A stretch of DNA of 64,000 nt from Spirosoma endbachense (lineage in GTDB: Bacteria; Bacteroidota; Bacteroidia; Cytophagales; Spirosomataceae), in the NCBI RefSeq assembly GCF_010233585.1, contig NZ_CP045997.1, positions 1,351,244-1,415,243 on the forward strand, read 5' to 3'. The notes beneath the pieces are model-generated. The model searched no databases, had not been told where the DNA came from, and was given only the letters and a program-made list of their open reading frames with translations. Position 1 is the stretch's first letter, and each line of letters opens with the position of its first letter. The position numbers were made by a program, and so were the translations under genes. Positions 53,155 through 61,954 of this stretch are shown here, in pieces.

Positions 53155-55554
53155 ATGCTCTTAAACTATTTTAAAATCGCGTGGCGAAACATCATTCGGA
53201 ATAAAGCCTTCTCGGCTATCAATATTCTGGGGCTGGCCCTCGGCATGGCCTGTAGCCTGTTGATTTTCCTGTGGATTCAGGATGAGTTGAGTGTCGATAA
53301 TTACCATGCAAATGGGCCTCAGTTGTATAACGTGATGCAACGTCAGCTATACGATGGTAAAATAGATGCCGGACGTTTTACGCCGGGGGTGTTGCCCGAT
53401 GAGTTGAAAAAACAATTTCCCGAAATTGTCTATTCAGCAGGCTATACGGGCTGGGACGCCCAGATGACGTTTGCCGTTGGTGATAAGATTAACAAAGAAA
53501 CCGGACATTGGGCTGGGGCCGACTGGTTCAACATGTTCAGTATTCCACTCCTGGCTGGTACTCCCGCTACGGCCTTGAGTTCGCCGAATGGTATTGCTAT
53601 TTCCAGAAAAGTAGCTGAGTCCTATTTCGGCAATCCGGTAGCGGCTCTGGGAAAAAGTATCCGAATCGACAATCGGGATGATTTTCAGGTTACGGCCGTT
53701 TTTGAAAATCTGCCGGAAAACTCATCAGATAACTATGATTTTTTGCTCAACTGGCAGAATTGTCTGGCGCGCAATCCGTGGATGAAAGAGTGGGGAAATA
53801 ACGGTCCGCATACGCGTATCATGCTTCGACCTGATGCGAACGTGGCAAACCTCAACGCTAAGCTCAAACCGTTTTTGCGGAAGTATAATAAGGACATTGG
53901 CAAAAACTTCGATGCGCAGCTCTTCCTTCAGGCTTATCCCGATGGTTATCTGTATTCCAACTTCAAGAATGGCCAGCAGGATGGTGGTCGCATCGAATAT
54001 ATACGATTGTTTAGTATTGTTGCCGTTTTCCTGTTGCTGATTGCCTGCATCAATTTCATGAATCTGGCCACGGCTCGTTCGATCAAACGGGCGAAAGAAG
54101 TGGGCGTTCGAAAAGTGATTGGCGCCGTACGAAGTTTACTGGTCGGGCAGTTTATTGGCGAAGCTTTACTGTTCACCATTCTGGCTCTAGGCTTTGCGTT
54201 ATTTCTTGTTTTCTTCCTGCTGCCTTCGTTCAACTCATTAACGGGAAAGCACATTAATCTGCAAACGACGCAACCATCGTTCTGGATCGTATTGATCAGT
54301 ATGGCATTGCTCACCGGCTTACTTGCCGGAAGTTATCCCGCCCTGTTTTTGTCGTCGCTTGAGCCGGTTCGGGTACTGAAGGGTTCGCTAAAGTTTGGCT
54401 CTGGCGCGCGGCTATTCCGGCAGGGATTGGTTGTTTTTCAGTTTGTGCTGTCGATGCTGCTCATTGTGGGTACGATCATTGTGTATCGGCAGGTCAACTA
54501 TGTGCAAACGACAAACCTTGGGTATGAGCGCGAGAACCTGATTTATGTTCCGGTTGAGGGCGAACTGTCAACCCTGTCGACCTATAAAACATTTAAGGAT
54601 GAGTTGATGCATCAGCCCGGAATTCTGGCCGTATCGTCCATGCAGGAAGCTCCGACAAATATCGGAAGCAGTACGGGTGGAGTAACCTGGCCGGGGAAAG
54701 ATCCGAACGTCAATATTGAAATTACGCAGACAGCAGTCGGTTACGATCTGATAAAGACCCTGAAGCTAAAACTGACGGGCCGCGATTTTTCACCCGAATT
54801 TGGTACAGATACCAGCAATTACCTGATCAACGAAGCCACGGCCCGGCGCATTGGGTATAAAAACCGCACCGGTGGACTGGCCGGGTCGCTCGTTGGGCAG
54901 CCAATTACGATGTGGGGTAAGCCGGGTAAAATAATTGGTGTTATGGAGGACTTTCATTTTCAGTCGCTTCACATTCCAATCGCACCACTGATCATCCGGT
55001 TAAATACCGACCCCGGTTCCCAGAATTTCCTGATTCGCACACAACCGGGACAAACCAGGCAGGCGCTGGCTAGTGTGGAAACGTTGTGGAAACAACTGAA
55101 TCCGAAATTTCCATTTTCGTACCGGTTTGCTGACGAAGAATATCAGAAACTCTATAAAAGCGAAGCCATTGTGGGCATGCTGGCGAATTATTTCGCGTTT
55201 TTAGCCATCTTCATTTCCTGCCTGGGCTTGTTTGGTCTATCCGCTTTTACGGCTGAACAGCGCACCAAAGAAATTGGCGTCCGCAAAGTACTCGGCGCTT
55301 CCGTTGGTGGTATTGTTGGCTTGCTTTCCAAAGACTTCCTGAAACTGGTACTGATCGCTATTGTCATTGCGTCTCCTCTGGCGTGGTATGCCATGAACCG
55401 ATGGTTGCAGGGCTTTGCCTATAAGCTTGCCATTGAGTGGTGGATATTCGCGCTGGCGGGTGTGCTGGCCGTGGGTATCGCTTTAGTAACGGTAAGTTTC
55501 CAGAGCATTAAAGCAGCCCTGATGAATCCGGTAAAATCATTGAAAACTGAATAA
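53155..55554 (+). CDS. FtsX-like ABC transporter permease (no prefix)
   Basis: 799 aa, starting M-L-L-N-Y-F-K-I-A-W-R-N-I-I-R-N-K. Clear relative of the body of 1750 (S-L-L-I-F-L-W-I-Q-D-E-L-S; P-E-I-V-Y-S-A-G; D-G-G-R-I-E-Y-I-R-L-F; Y-E-R-E-N-L-I) although the two lie 51 kb apart. First signature about residue 299, second about residue 703 within F-G-L-S-A-F-T-A-E-Q-R-T-K-E. The second periplasmic domain has the K-N-R-T-G-G-L-A-G-S-L-V-G-Q insertion, like the shorter one in 27384. Tail MNPVKSLKTE, unusual in having Lys-Thr in place of Arg-Ser. The Pro-rich secreted-protein gene follows after only 12 bases. Confidence 0.95.
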   Translation: MLLNYFKIAWRNIIRNKAFSAINILGLALGMACSLLIFLWIQDELSVDNYHANGPQLYNVMQRQLYDGKIDAGRFTPGVLPDELKKQFPEIVYSAGYTGWDAQMTFAVGDKINKETGHWAGADWFNMFSIPLLAGTPATALSSPNGIAISRKVAESYFGNPVAALGKSIRIDNRDDFQVTAVFENLPENSSDNYDFLLNWQNCLARNPWMKEWGNNGPHTRIMLRPDANVANLNAKLKPFLRKYNKDIGKNFDAQLFLQAYPDGYLYSNFKNGQQDGGRIEYIRLFSIVAVFLLLIACINFMNLATARSIKRAKEVGVRKVIGAVRSLLVGQFIGEALLFTILALGFALFLVFFLLPSFNSLTGKHINLQTTQPSFWIVLISMALLTGLLAGSYPALFLSSLEPVRVLKGSLKFGSGARLFRQGLVVFQFVLSMLLIVGTIIVYRQVNYVQTTNLGYERENLIYVPVEGELSTLSTYKTFKDELMHQPGILAVSSMQEAPTNIGSSTGGVTWPGKDPNVNIEITQTAVGYDLIKTLKLKLTGRDFSPEFGTDTSNYLINEATARRIGYKNRTGGLAGSLVGQPITMWGKPGKIIGVMEDFHFQSLHIPIAPLIIRLNTDPGSQNFLIRTQPGQTRQALASVETLWKQLNPKFPFSYRFADEEYQKLYKSEAIVGMLANYFAFLAIFISCLGLFGLSAFTAEQRTKEIGVRKVLGASVGGIVGLLSKDFLKLVLIAIVIASPLAWYAMNRWLQGFAYKLAIEWWIFALAGVLAVGIALVTVSFQSIKAALMNPVKSLKTE

Positions 55555-55566
55555 ACAACAATTCGT

Positions 55567-56163
55567 ATGAAAACGCTCGTAACATCTTTATTCGCGCTCA
55601 CTGCATCGCTGGCTCTGGCTCAGCAGAAGAACTCAATCAGTCGAAGCATTAACGATGATGGCAAAACCTTATCGATTCGCGTAAACGGCACTATGGATGG
55701 CAAACCGATTGACTATGACCGCACGTTCGATGTCTCCAGGTTGAATCGGGATGAGCGGAATGCACTACGCGAGCATATTCTGGATTCGCTGAACGTGGGA
55801 ATGCCCGAGCCACCCAAACGGCCTATCGCTCCACGGGCAGCACTGGCCCCGCGTGAGCCAAGGGCTCCAACTCCCCCAACCCCTCCCGAGCCGATGACCA
55901 TAATCAGTAGTGATCAGTCCATTGTATCGGTGAGTAGTGGTGATAATCAGGCAGTGGCCGTAGGTGGGAAGAATCCCTATACCAAAGAGGTGAAATACAA
56001 TTCAGAATCCGGGCAGTTATTCCTGCGTTATCGGTTTAAGAAAGATGGCGAAGAGTTCACGTATGAACGTAAAGTCGATGCCCATGACAAATCGCAGCAG
56101 GAACGGCAGCAGATCATCGATGGGATTGAAAAAGAAATAGGCGTCCCTAAAAATAGTAAATAA
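55567..56163 (+). CDS. Secreted two-module protein with Pro-rich linker, paralogue of 33672
   Basis: 198 aa. Signal peptide 1-18 (L-F-A-L-T-A-S-L-A-L-A). Module 1 (about residues 24-77: I-N-D-D-G-K-T-L-S-I-R, Y-D-R-T-F-D-V, E-R-N-A-L-R, I-L-D-S-L-N-V-G) is clearly related to module 1 of the 33672 protein. A Pro/Ala-rich linker (about 78-110, A-P-T-P-P-T-P-P-E-P) follows. Module 2 (about 145-194: G-Q-L-F-L-R, K-D-G-E-E-F-T-Y-E-R-K-V-D, Q-Q-E-R-Q-Q-I-I-D-G-I, I-G-V-P) repeats the spacing of module 1, an internal duplication seen by eye. It is flanked by permeases at 12 bases each side, so tight co-translation with them is likely. No known family recognised. Confidence 0.82.
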   Translation: MKTLVTSLFALTASLALAQQKNSISRSINDDGKTLSIRVNGTMDGKPIDYDRTFDVSRLNRDERNALREHILDSLNVGMPEPPKRPIAPRAALAPREPRAPTPPTPPEPMTIISSDQSIVSVSSGDNQAVAVGGKNPYTKEVKYNSESGQLFLRYRFKKDGEEFTYERKVDAHDKSQQERQQIIDGIEKEIGVPKNSK

Positions 56164-56175
56164 CGAATACGCTCA

Positions 56176-58566
56176 ATGATCCGGAATTATCTGAAAATCG
56201 CCTGGCGGAATCTTGTCAACCAACGGGTTTACAGTCTGCTCAATTTGTCGGGTTTAAGCCTTGGCCTTACCTGCGTATTGATTATTGCGCTGTACCTTAA
56301 AAATGAAGTAACCTTCGATGGGTTTCATGAAAAGGCGGACCGCATTTACCGGTTGACGAATACTACAACCAATGCCAGCGGTACAGAAATCAAACACCGG
56401 ACAGGTAATACCGGAGCCGTTCAGGGGCCTGCTTTTGCGGCCAGCATTCCCGAAATTGAGTCGGTAACGCGGATGATGGGCGTTTCATTTAACGTTCGTC
56501 AGAGCAACGAAGGCTTCTTTCAGAATGCGCACTATGTCGATAGTAATTTCTTTCAGACGTTTTCACTGCCTCTTCTGGAAGGTACATCCCGATCGGCACT
56601 TGCTGGGGTTAATTCGGTGGTATTGACCGAAAAAGGAGCCGAAAAGTATTTTGGAACCGCGCACGCGCTGGGTCAGCGACTTAGTTTAGAGATCAACGGA
56701 AAGTTTGAACCGTTTGTCGTATCGGGGGTTGCTTCTAATCCACGACCAAATTCGTCGCTGCAATTTGAGATGCTGCTGCCATTTAACAACTACAAAGACG
56801 ACCAATGGCTCAGTCAGTATCTGGCCACGTTTTTCGTGCTGAGGCCCGGTGTATCGACAGCAAAAGTAGAGCAGAAGATGGCTCAGACGTTTGCTGTTTT
56901 GGGTCGGGAGCAGGTAGCCAAAGCCGCTCAGGAGCGCGGTTATCAGGAACAGCGGCTATTCGGCCTGCAACCCCTCACCGACATTCATTTAACGGTGAGC
57001 TATGGTGGCGGCAATGAACTGGCTTCACCCAATAGCCCCATGGTTCTGTATCTGCTGGGAGGCATCGCCATTTTTATTCTGACCATTGCCTGCATCAATT
57101 TTGTTAATCTGACCATTGCCCGTTCACTGCGACGGGCGCGGGAAGTGGGCGTTCGGAAGGTAATCGGCGGAAAACGAAGCCAGCTGATCAAGCAGTTTTT
57201 AGGCGAATCATTTCTGCTGAGCACACTTGCATTCGGTCTGGCCCTGGTGCTGGCGCAGCTTATTTTACCGTACGTCAACGCAGTTGTAGGCCAAACCTTA
57301 AGTCTGTCGTATCTGTTTGATACCCGGCTGGTGCTGCTTTATGTGGGCTTGCTGGTCATCACAGCACTGTTGGCCGGATCATATCCCGCCTTCGTCCTGT
57401 CGAAGTTCAATCCGTCGCGCGTTTTGTACGGCCGGGTTGGGCTTCCGGGAAAAAATTACCTCAGCCAGGGATTGGTTGTCGTGCAGTTTGCGCTGTCGGT
57501 TATACTGATCGTAGCAACGCTGGCCGTTTTTGCCCAATTCGACTTTCTGACCACCAAAGATCTTGGCTATAATCCCGAGCATCTGGTTCGGATCGAGCTT
57601 CCTCCGCAACGGGAAGGTAATGACAACTTTGCCCGACTATTCCGGCAGAAACTCGCCAGCCAGCCCGATGTTGTCAGCGTTACGGCAAAAGACCGGCTCG
57701 ATGAATACACCAGCGTACGGACTACCGACAAAGAGCTGGACGTTAATTACCTGCGTATCGATGACAATTATTTGCCAACGCTGGGCATTAAACTAGCTCA
57801 GGGCCGAAATTTTTCGACGGCGTATGCATCGGATACGCTCGACAACGCCCTGGTTAACGAAAGCTTTGTTCGCGAAGCAGGCTGGAAAAATCCGATCGGG
57901 CAACGGGTCTTTTTCCCGGATCGTACGAACAAAGCGTATCGGGTTGTGGGCGTCGTGCGGGATTATCATTTTTCGTCGTTGCATGAAGCAATCAGGCCAC
58001 AGGTTTTCATTGGTGATGCTGATCTGGGATTTGGCGAGGTCTGGGTCAGAATACGACCCGGCAATAGCGCCCGAACACTAACCATGCTCGACCATATGTA
58101 CCACGAGATTGTTCCGCAGCATTATTATCACTACCAATTTATGGATACAATTCTTGCGCAGCAGTATGATCTGGAAACGCGTTTACGGCAAATCATCAGC
58201 TGGGCCGCCGGATTATGCCTGTTCATTTCGTGTCTGGGTTTGTTCGGTATTGCTACGTTCTCGGCCGAACGACGTACGAAAGAAATTGGGGTTCGTAAAG
58301 TGCTGGGTGCATCGACTGCCGAAGTGGCGACCTTACTTTCGCGCGATTTGCTCTGGTTGCTGCTGCCTGCCATCCTGATTGCCATACCTATAGCCTGGCT
58401 ATCACTGAATAACTGGCTGGAAATGTATCCGTTTCACGTAAATCTTAGTGCGTGGCTGTTCGTAGGAGCGGCTTGTTTTACCGTGTTTATTGCTCTGGCA
58501 ACGGTGAGTTTTCAGAGTGTAAAAGCCGCGTTGATGAATCCCGTGAAAAGCTTGCGCACAGAGTGA
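56176..58566 (+). CDS. FtsX-like ABC transporter permease (no prefix)
   Basis: 796 aa, starting M-I-R-N-Y-L-K-I-A-W-R-N-L-V-N-Q-R-V-Y. One of the more divergent members: L-N-L-S-G-L-S-L-G-L-T-C-V-L before helix 1, first signature N-F-V-N-L-T-I-A-R-S-L-R-R-A-R-E-V-G-V-R-K-V-I-G-G about residue 308, second R-T-K-E-I-G-V-R-K-V-L-G-A-S about residue 700 after F-G-I-A-T-F-S-A-E-R, then L-L-S-R-D-L-L-W-L-L-L-P-A. The second core has V-V-R-D-Y-H-F-S-S-L-H. Tail MNPVKSLRTE. It is the last plus-strand gene before the inserted minus-strand Uma2 gene; the 39-base convergent gap has no obvious terminator. Confidence 0.95.
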   Translation: MIRNYLKIAWRNLVNQRVYSLLNLSGLSLGLTCVLIIALYLKNEVTFDGFHEKADRIYRLTNTTTNASGTEIKHRTGNTGAVQGPAFAASIPEIESVTRMMGVSFNVRQSNEGFFQNAHYVDSNFFQTFSLPLLEGTSRSALAGVNSVVLTEKGAEKYFGTAHALGQRLSLEINGKFEPFVVSGVASNPRPNSSLQFEMLLPFNNYKDDQWLSQYLATFFVLRPGVSTAKVEQKMAQTFAVLGREQVAKAAQERGYQEQRLFGLQPLTDIHLTVSYGGGNELASPNSPMVLYLLGGIAIFILTIACINFVNLTIARSLRRAREVGVRKVIGGKRSQLIKQFLGESFLLSTLAFGLALVLAQLILPYVNAVVGQTLSLSYLFDTRLVLLYVGLLVITALLAGSYPAFVLSKFNPSRVLYGRVGLPGKNYLSQGLVVVQFALSVILIVATLAVFAQFDFLTTKDLGYNPEHLVRIELPPQREGNDNFARLFRQKLASQPDVVSVTAKDRLDEYTSVRTTDKELDVNYLRIDDNYLPTLGIKLAQGRNFSTAYASDTLDNALVNESFVREAGWKNPIGQRVFFPDRTNKAYRVVGVVRDYHFSSLHEAIRPQVFIGDADLGFGEVWVRIRPGNSARTLTMLDHMYHEIVPQHYYHYQFMDTILAQQYDLETRLRQIISWAAGLCLFISCLGLFGIATFSAERRTKEIGVRKVLGASTAEVATLLSRDLLWLLLPAILIAIPIAWLSLNNWLEMYPFHVNLSAWLFVGAACFTVFIALATVSFQSVKAALMNPVKSLRTE

Positions 58567-58605
58567 TCATGAGTTAAGCAGGCAGGGCAGAATGAAGTAA
58601 ACAGA

Positions 58606-59076
58606 CTAGGCACAAATAGCAGTCAATGGAAACTCAAATCCTATGTTCGGATCACTTAATGTGGCGTCTTCGTAGAAAAAGACGTAATGACCGGGTCGGT
58701 CAAAGATCATTACGGCCCGCAGGCCTGGTAATACGATCCAGCACGACTTTACCCCAAATTGGAAATAGATATGCGTCTTGTTTATCATTTCTTCATTGCT
58801 TTGAGAAGGCGCCTGAATCTCAATGCACAGTAAAGGGGGATCTGTTCGTCTGGCCGGCTCGTTCTGATAGTTTAATGGAATGACCGGATACACCACTACG
58901 TCTGGAGTAGTGCTATCTGGCTGAGTTGCTAATGAGGTTTCACTGGCTATGCGGTATTCATGGCGGTATCGCATTTTAAGTTCAGAAACCAGATTCGCCT
59001 GAATCGCGCCATGAATAAGATTAGGCATAGGTTTTCCGCGTTCGTACTCTGAGAGTTGATCAACTACAGATTCCAT
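58606..59076 (-). CDS. Uma2-family putative endonuclease
   Basis: 156 aa and the only convincing minus-strand gene. The Uma2 (DUF820) core is a PD-(D/E)xK nuclease fold: T-T-P-D-V-V-V-Y-P with Asp59, then L-L-C-I-E-I-Q-A-P-S with Glu86, then K100-T-H-I-Y in the following helix, as in the family pattern D...E-V/I-x-S...K-xxx-Y. It is somewhat shorter than typical members (about 180-190 aa), mostly missing N-terminal residues. Family members are numerous in Cytophagales and Cyanobacteria and are often linked to mobile DNA; biochemical role is unproven for most. It faces away from 59169, separated by 92 bases, and breaks an otherwise single-strand array, so a later insertion is likely. Confidence 0.85.
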   Translation of the reverse strand: MESVVDQLSEYERGKPMPNLIHGAIQANLVSELKMRYRHEYRIASETSLATQPDSTTPDVVVYPVIPLNYQNEPARRTDPPLLCIEIQAPSQSNEEMINKTHIYFQFGVKSCWIVLPGLRAVMIFDRPGHYVFFYEDATLSDPNIGFEFPLTAICA

Positions 59077-59168
59077 AAGCGTTGTACCGCCAGGGCGGAA
59101 AAGTTTTTGATCAAATATGATTAACCTGACTAATTATTTATTCGCTAATTCACTAAATCTAAACAACC

Positions 59169-59465
59169 ATGGCACACATTGCTATTCCCATTCCCTCGAC
59201 ACCCGGCAAACAGGACATCGAAATCGATGTAACGATCAACGGTAAAAAACATGAACTACACTATCGGGTGGAGCTTTTTTACTGGGGTGACTGCACTATT
59301 CCAACCTTCGACCGGGTGGACTGTCTGCGCGAAATGATCTCCCATTACGATCAGAATTGGACACTCTACTACATTGGTGCACCGACCGATGATTTTGTGC
59401 CCATCGCGTTTGTGAAAAAGGGCGATCGGGAAATCCAGCGTAAGCTGTTAACCGGTGCTATCTGA
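59169..59465 (+). CDS. Small hypothetical cytoplasmic protein
   Basis: 98 aa with no signal peptide or membrane segment. Composition is that of a folded alpha/beta protein: an N-terminal strand pair (I-E-I-D-V-T-I-N-G-K-K-H-E-L-H-Y-R-V-E-L-F), a helix (V-D-C-L-R-E-M-I-S-H-Y), and C-terminal strands (W-T-L-Y-Y-I-G-A-P; V-P-I-A-F-V-K-K). Two Cys residues (in G-D-C and V-D-C) are present. I do not recognise the family. It starts 92 bases from the divergent Uma2 gene, within a shared divergent spacer, and ends 43 bases before a permease. Codon use looks like its neighbours. Confidence 0.72.
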   Translation: MAHIAIPIPSTPGKQDIEIDVTINGKKHELHYRVELFYWGDCTIPTFDRVDCLREMISHYDQNWTLYYIGAPTDDFVPIAFVKKGDREIQRKLLTGAI

Positions 59466-59508
59466 GCCTATAGATCCAACATCTACTCAATCAAACTGTT
59501 AAAAAGCC

Positions 59509-61914
59509 ATGTTCCGCAACTACATCAAAATTGCTTTTCGCAATCTGTCGAAACACAAAACCTTCAGTTTTATTAACATTACTGGTGTAGCTGTGGGGCT
59601 GGCTTGTTTCCTGCTTATTGCGCTTTACGTACGGGATGAACTAAGTTACGACCGCTATAACGCCAATGCCGACCGTATTTACCGCGTTACCAGAACGTTT
59701 CTATCATCGGAAGGAACTGCTTCTCTGAAACTGGCGCAGGCCGCTCCACCATTCGGGCCTTTGATCAAGCAGGACTTCCCCGACGTAGAGCAGGTTGTTC
59801 GAACGATTGATAACAATGGGTTGCTGCGCTACGGCGAACATTCGTTCAATGAGGAGAATATGTATCTGGCTGAAGCCAATCTGTTCAAGGTATTGAGTTT
59901 CCAGCTTGTCAGTGGTAATCCCGATCAGGCACTGGTGAATCCGTTCTCGATTATGTTCTCCCGGCCAATGGCGGAGAAATATTTTGGTAAGGAAAACCCG
60001 GTTGGCAAGACTGTACGACTCAATAACCAGTATGATCTGACCGTAACGGGAGTCTATGAGCCATTGCCCGCACAAGCTCATTTTCATCCCAGTTTTTTGA
60101 TGTCATTTTCGACGTTGAACGACCCCCGTTTATACGGTGCCGAGGGGTTGCGGACCAACTGGAGCAACAACTCGTTCAATACCTATCTGTTACTGAAACC
60201 GGGAGCCAATCCACAACGTGTTGAGGCCGCTTTCCCCGAATTTCAGAACAAACACGTTCCGGCAGAAGGGGGTAATAAACCCTCTACATGGTCGGTGCTG
60301 AACTTGCAGAATATTGCTGACATTCATCTTCGTTCGCATACCGATTCGGAGCTGGAAGCAACCGGCGACATAAAATACATTTATCTGTTTTCGGCAATCG
60401 GTCTGTTCATACTGCTGATTGCCTGCATCAATTACATGAATCTGGCAACAGCTCGCTCGGCTGGGCGGGCAAGGGAGGTGGGTATGCGCAAGGTTGTAGG
60501 GGCCTTGCGCTCCCAACTTATCAGCCAGTTTCTAAGCGAGTCGATTATTTTGGTTCTGTTTGCCCTGGGTGTCGCTATTGTTCTGGTGCTCATTTGTCTG
60601 CCTGCACTGAACAGCTTTACGCATAAGCAACTCGAATTTAGCCAACTCCTCGATCCGGTCTTCCTAAGCATTCTGGTCGCTATTACCCTGTTGACCGGTT
60701 TGGTCGCGGGTAGCTATCCGGCATTCTTTCTGACCTCGTTCCGGCCGCTGGGCGTATTAAAAGGGCAGATTACGTCGGCTATGCGTACCGGCAAATTACG
60801 CCAGACACTGGTTGTTACGCAGTTTGCCATTGCCGTTGCGCTGATCATCAGTACAGTGGTGGTCTACAATCAGATGAAGTATATTCAGGATTACCGGTTA
60901 GGCTATAAGAAAGATCAGGTGCTGTTGCTGCCCGATGTGGGCGATTCAACGACGAACTATGAGACCCTTAAACAGCAACTGAAAGAAACGGGTATTGTCG
61001 GCGAGGTGGGTCGTTCGTCGCGGATACCGTCGGGACGTTTGCTGGACTCGTATGATGCCTATGCCGAAAAAGGCGACACGATGGCCCCGGTTACCATTAA
61101 CCTGCGCGGTTTGCGGGTAGATTATGATTTCATTCCGGCCTACCAGATAGGCATGGCGGCTGGCCGTAATTTCTCCCGTTCGTATTCGACCGATACGTCA
61201 ATGATCGTGTTGAACGAAACAGCGGTCCGGTTGTTAGGCTGGACACCCCAGCAGGCCATTGGCAAGTCGTTTCGCTATGGCCCCGCAAACGGCCAGATCA
61301 TCGGCGTAACGAAAGATTACCATTTTGAGTCGCTACATCAGAAAGTAGCGGCTATTGCCATGGTCATGTCAACCGAAGATTTCAATTGGTTATCCATTCC
61401 GATACAGGGGAATGTGCCTGCCGGAGTCCGACACGTTGAATCGGTCTGGAAGCGGTTTTTTCCGCAACGTCCGTTCGACTATCAGTTTCTGGACGAGCGC
61501 TTTGGCCGGCTTTACGCTCGTGAACAAACGCAACAGACGTTGTTCAGTGTTTTCGCCAGCGTTGCCATTCTGATTTCGTGCCTGGGTTTGTTTGGTTTGT
61601 CCATGTTCATGGCTGAGCAGCGTACCAAAGAAATTGGCGTTCGGAAAGTGCTGGGGGCGTCGGTGTCCAGTCTGGTCGCCCTGTTATCGCAGGATTTCCT
61701 GAAACTGGTTGGTATCGCTATTCTGATTGCGTCGCCCCTGGCCGGCTGGGCTATGGCACAGTGGCTCGAAGGATTCGCCTATCATACCGCGCTCAGTTGG
61801 TGGGTGTTCGGATTGGCGGCTATACTGGCGGTTAGCATTGCCCTGTTTACCGTTAGCTTCCAGAGCATCAAAGCCGCGTTGGTCAATCCGGTGAAGAGTT
61901 TACGAAGCGAATGA
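59509..61914 (+). CDS. FtsX-like ABC transporter permease (no prefix)
   Basis: 801 aa, starting M-F-R-N-Y-I-K-I-A-F-R-N-L-S-K-H-K. First signature N-Y-M-N-L-A-T-A-R-S-A-G-R-A-R-E-V-G-M-R-K-V-V-G-A about residue 308 (Met in place of Val or Ile is unique here). Second R-T-K-E-I-G-V-R-K-V-L-G-A-S about residue 705, followed by L-L-S-Q-D-F-L-K-L-V-G. The last helix pair reads S-P-L-A-G-W-A-M-A-Q-W, so the usual A-W-Y-A-M is altered. Second core: V-T-K-D-Y-H-F-E-S-L-H. Tail VNPVKSLRSE. The gene is followed 40 bases later by a perfect 18-bp-arm hairpin. Confidence 0.95.
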   Translation: MFRNYIKIAFRNLSKHKTFSFINITGVAVGLACFLLIALYVRDELSYDRYNANADRIYRVTRTFLSSEGTASLKLAQAAPPFGPLIKQDFPDVEQVVRTIDNNGLLRYGEHSFNEENMYLAEANLFKVLSFQLVSGNPDQALVNPFSIMFSRPMAEKYFGKENPVGKTVRLNNQYDLTVTGVYEPLPAQAHFHPSFLMSFSTLNDPRLYGAEGLRTNWSNNSFNTYLLLKPGANPQRVEAAFPEFQNKHVPAEGGNKPSTWSVLNLQNIADIHLRSHTDSELEATGDIKYIYLFSAIGLFILLIACINYMNLATARSAGRAREVGMRKVVGALRSQLISQFLSESIILVLFALGVAIVLVLICLPALNSFTHKQLEFSQLLDPVFLSILVAITLLTGLVAGSYPAFFLTSFRPLGVLKGQITSAMRTGKLRQTLVVTQFAIAVALIISTVVVYNQMKYIQDYRLGYKKDQVLLLPDVGDSTTNYETLKQQLKETGIVGEVGRSSRIPSGRLLDSYDAYAEKGDTMAPVTINLRGLRVDYDFIPAYQIGMAAGRNFSRSYSTDTSMIVLNETAVRLLGWTPQQAIGKSFRYGPANGQIIGVTKDYHFESLHQKVAAIAMVMSTEDFNWLSIPIQGNVPAGVRHVESVWKRFFPQRPFDYQFLDERFGRLYAREQTQQTLFSVFASVAILISCLGLFGLSMFMAEQRTKEIGVRKVLGASVSSLVALLSQDFLKLVGIAILIASPLAGWAMAQWLEGFAYHTALSWWVFGLAAILAVSIALFTVSFQSIKAALVNPVKSLRSE

Positions 61915-61954
61915 TGTAGAGACTGCCTGCCGGAACATTCCGACCCGTTTCTAC

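Noticed and set aside
58626..58883. 85-codon plus-strand frame
   Set aside because: It is antisense to the Uma2 gene, whose family motifs are clear.
59077..59168. Bacteroidota-type -33/-7 promoter (TTTG ... TAnnTTTG) in the divergent Uma2 spacer
   Set aside because: AT-rich stretches such as TAATTATTTATTCG give only partial matches; not strong enough to list.
1750..61914. Regularly spaced conserved DNA segments about every 2.5 kb, considered as a repeat array or CRISPR-like structure
   Set aside because: The conserved segments encode the FtsX signatures and tails of homologous genes; spacing equals gene length and there are no short direct repeats with spacers.
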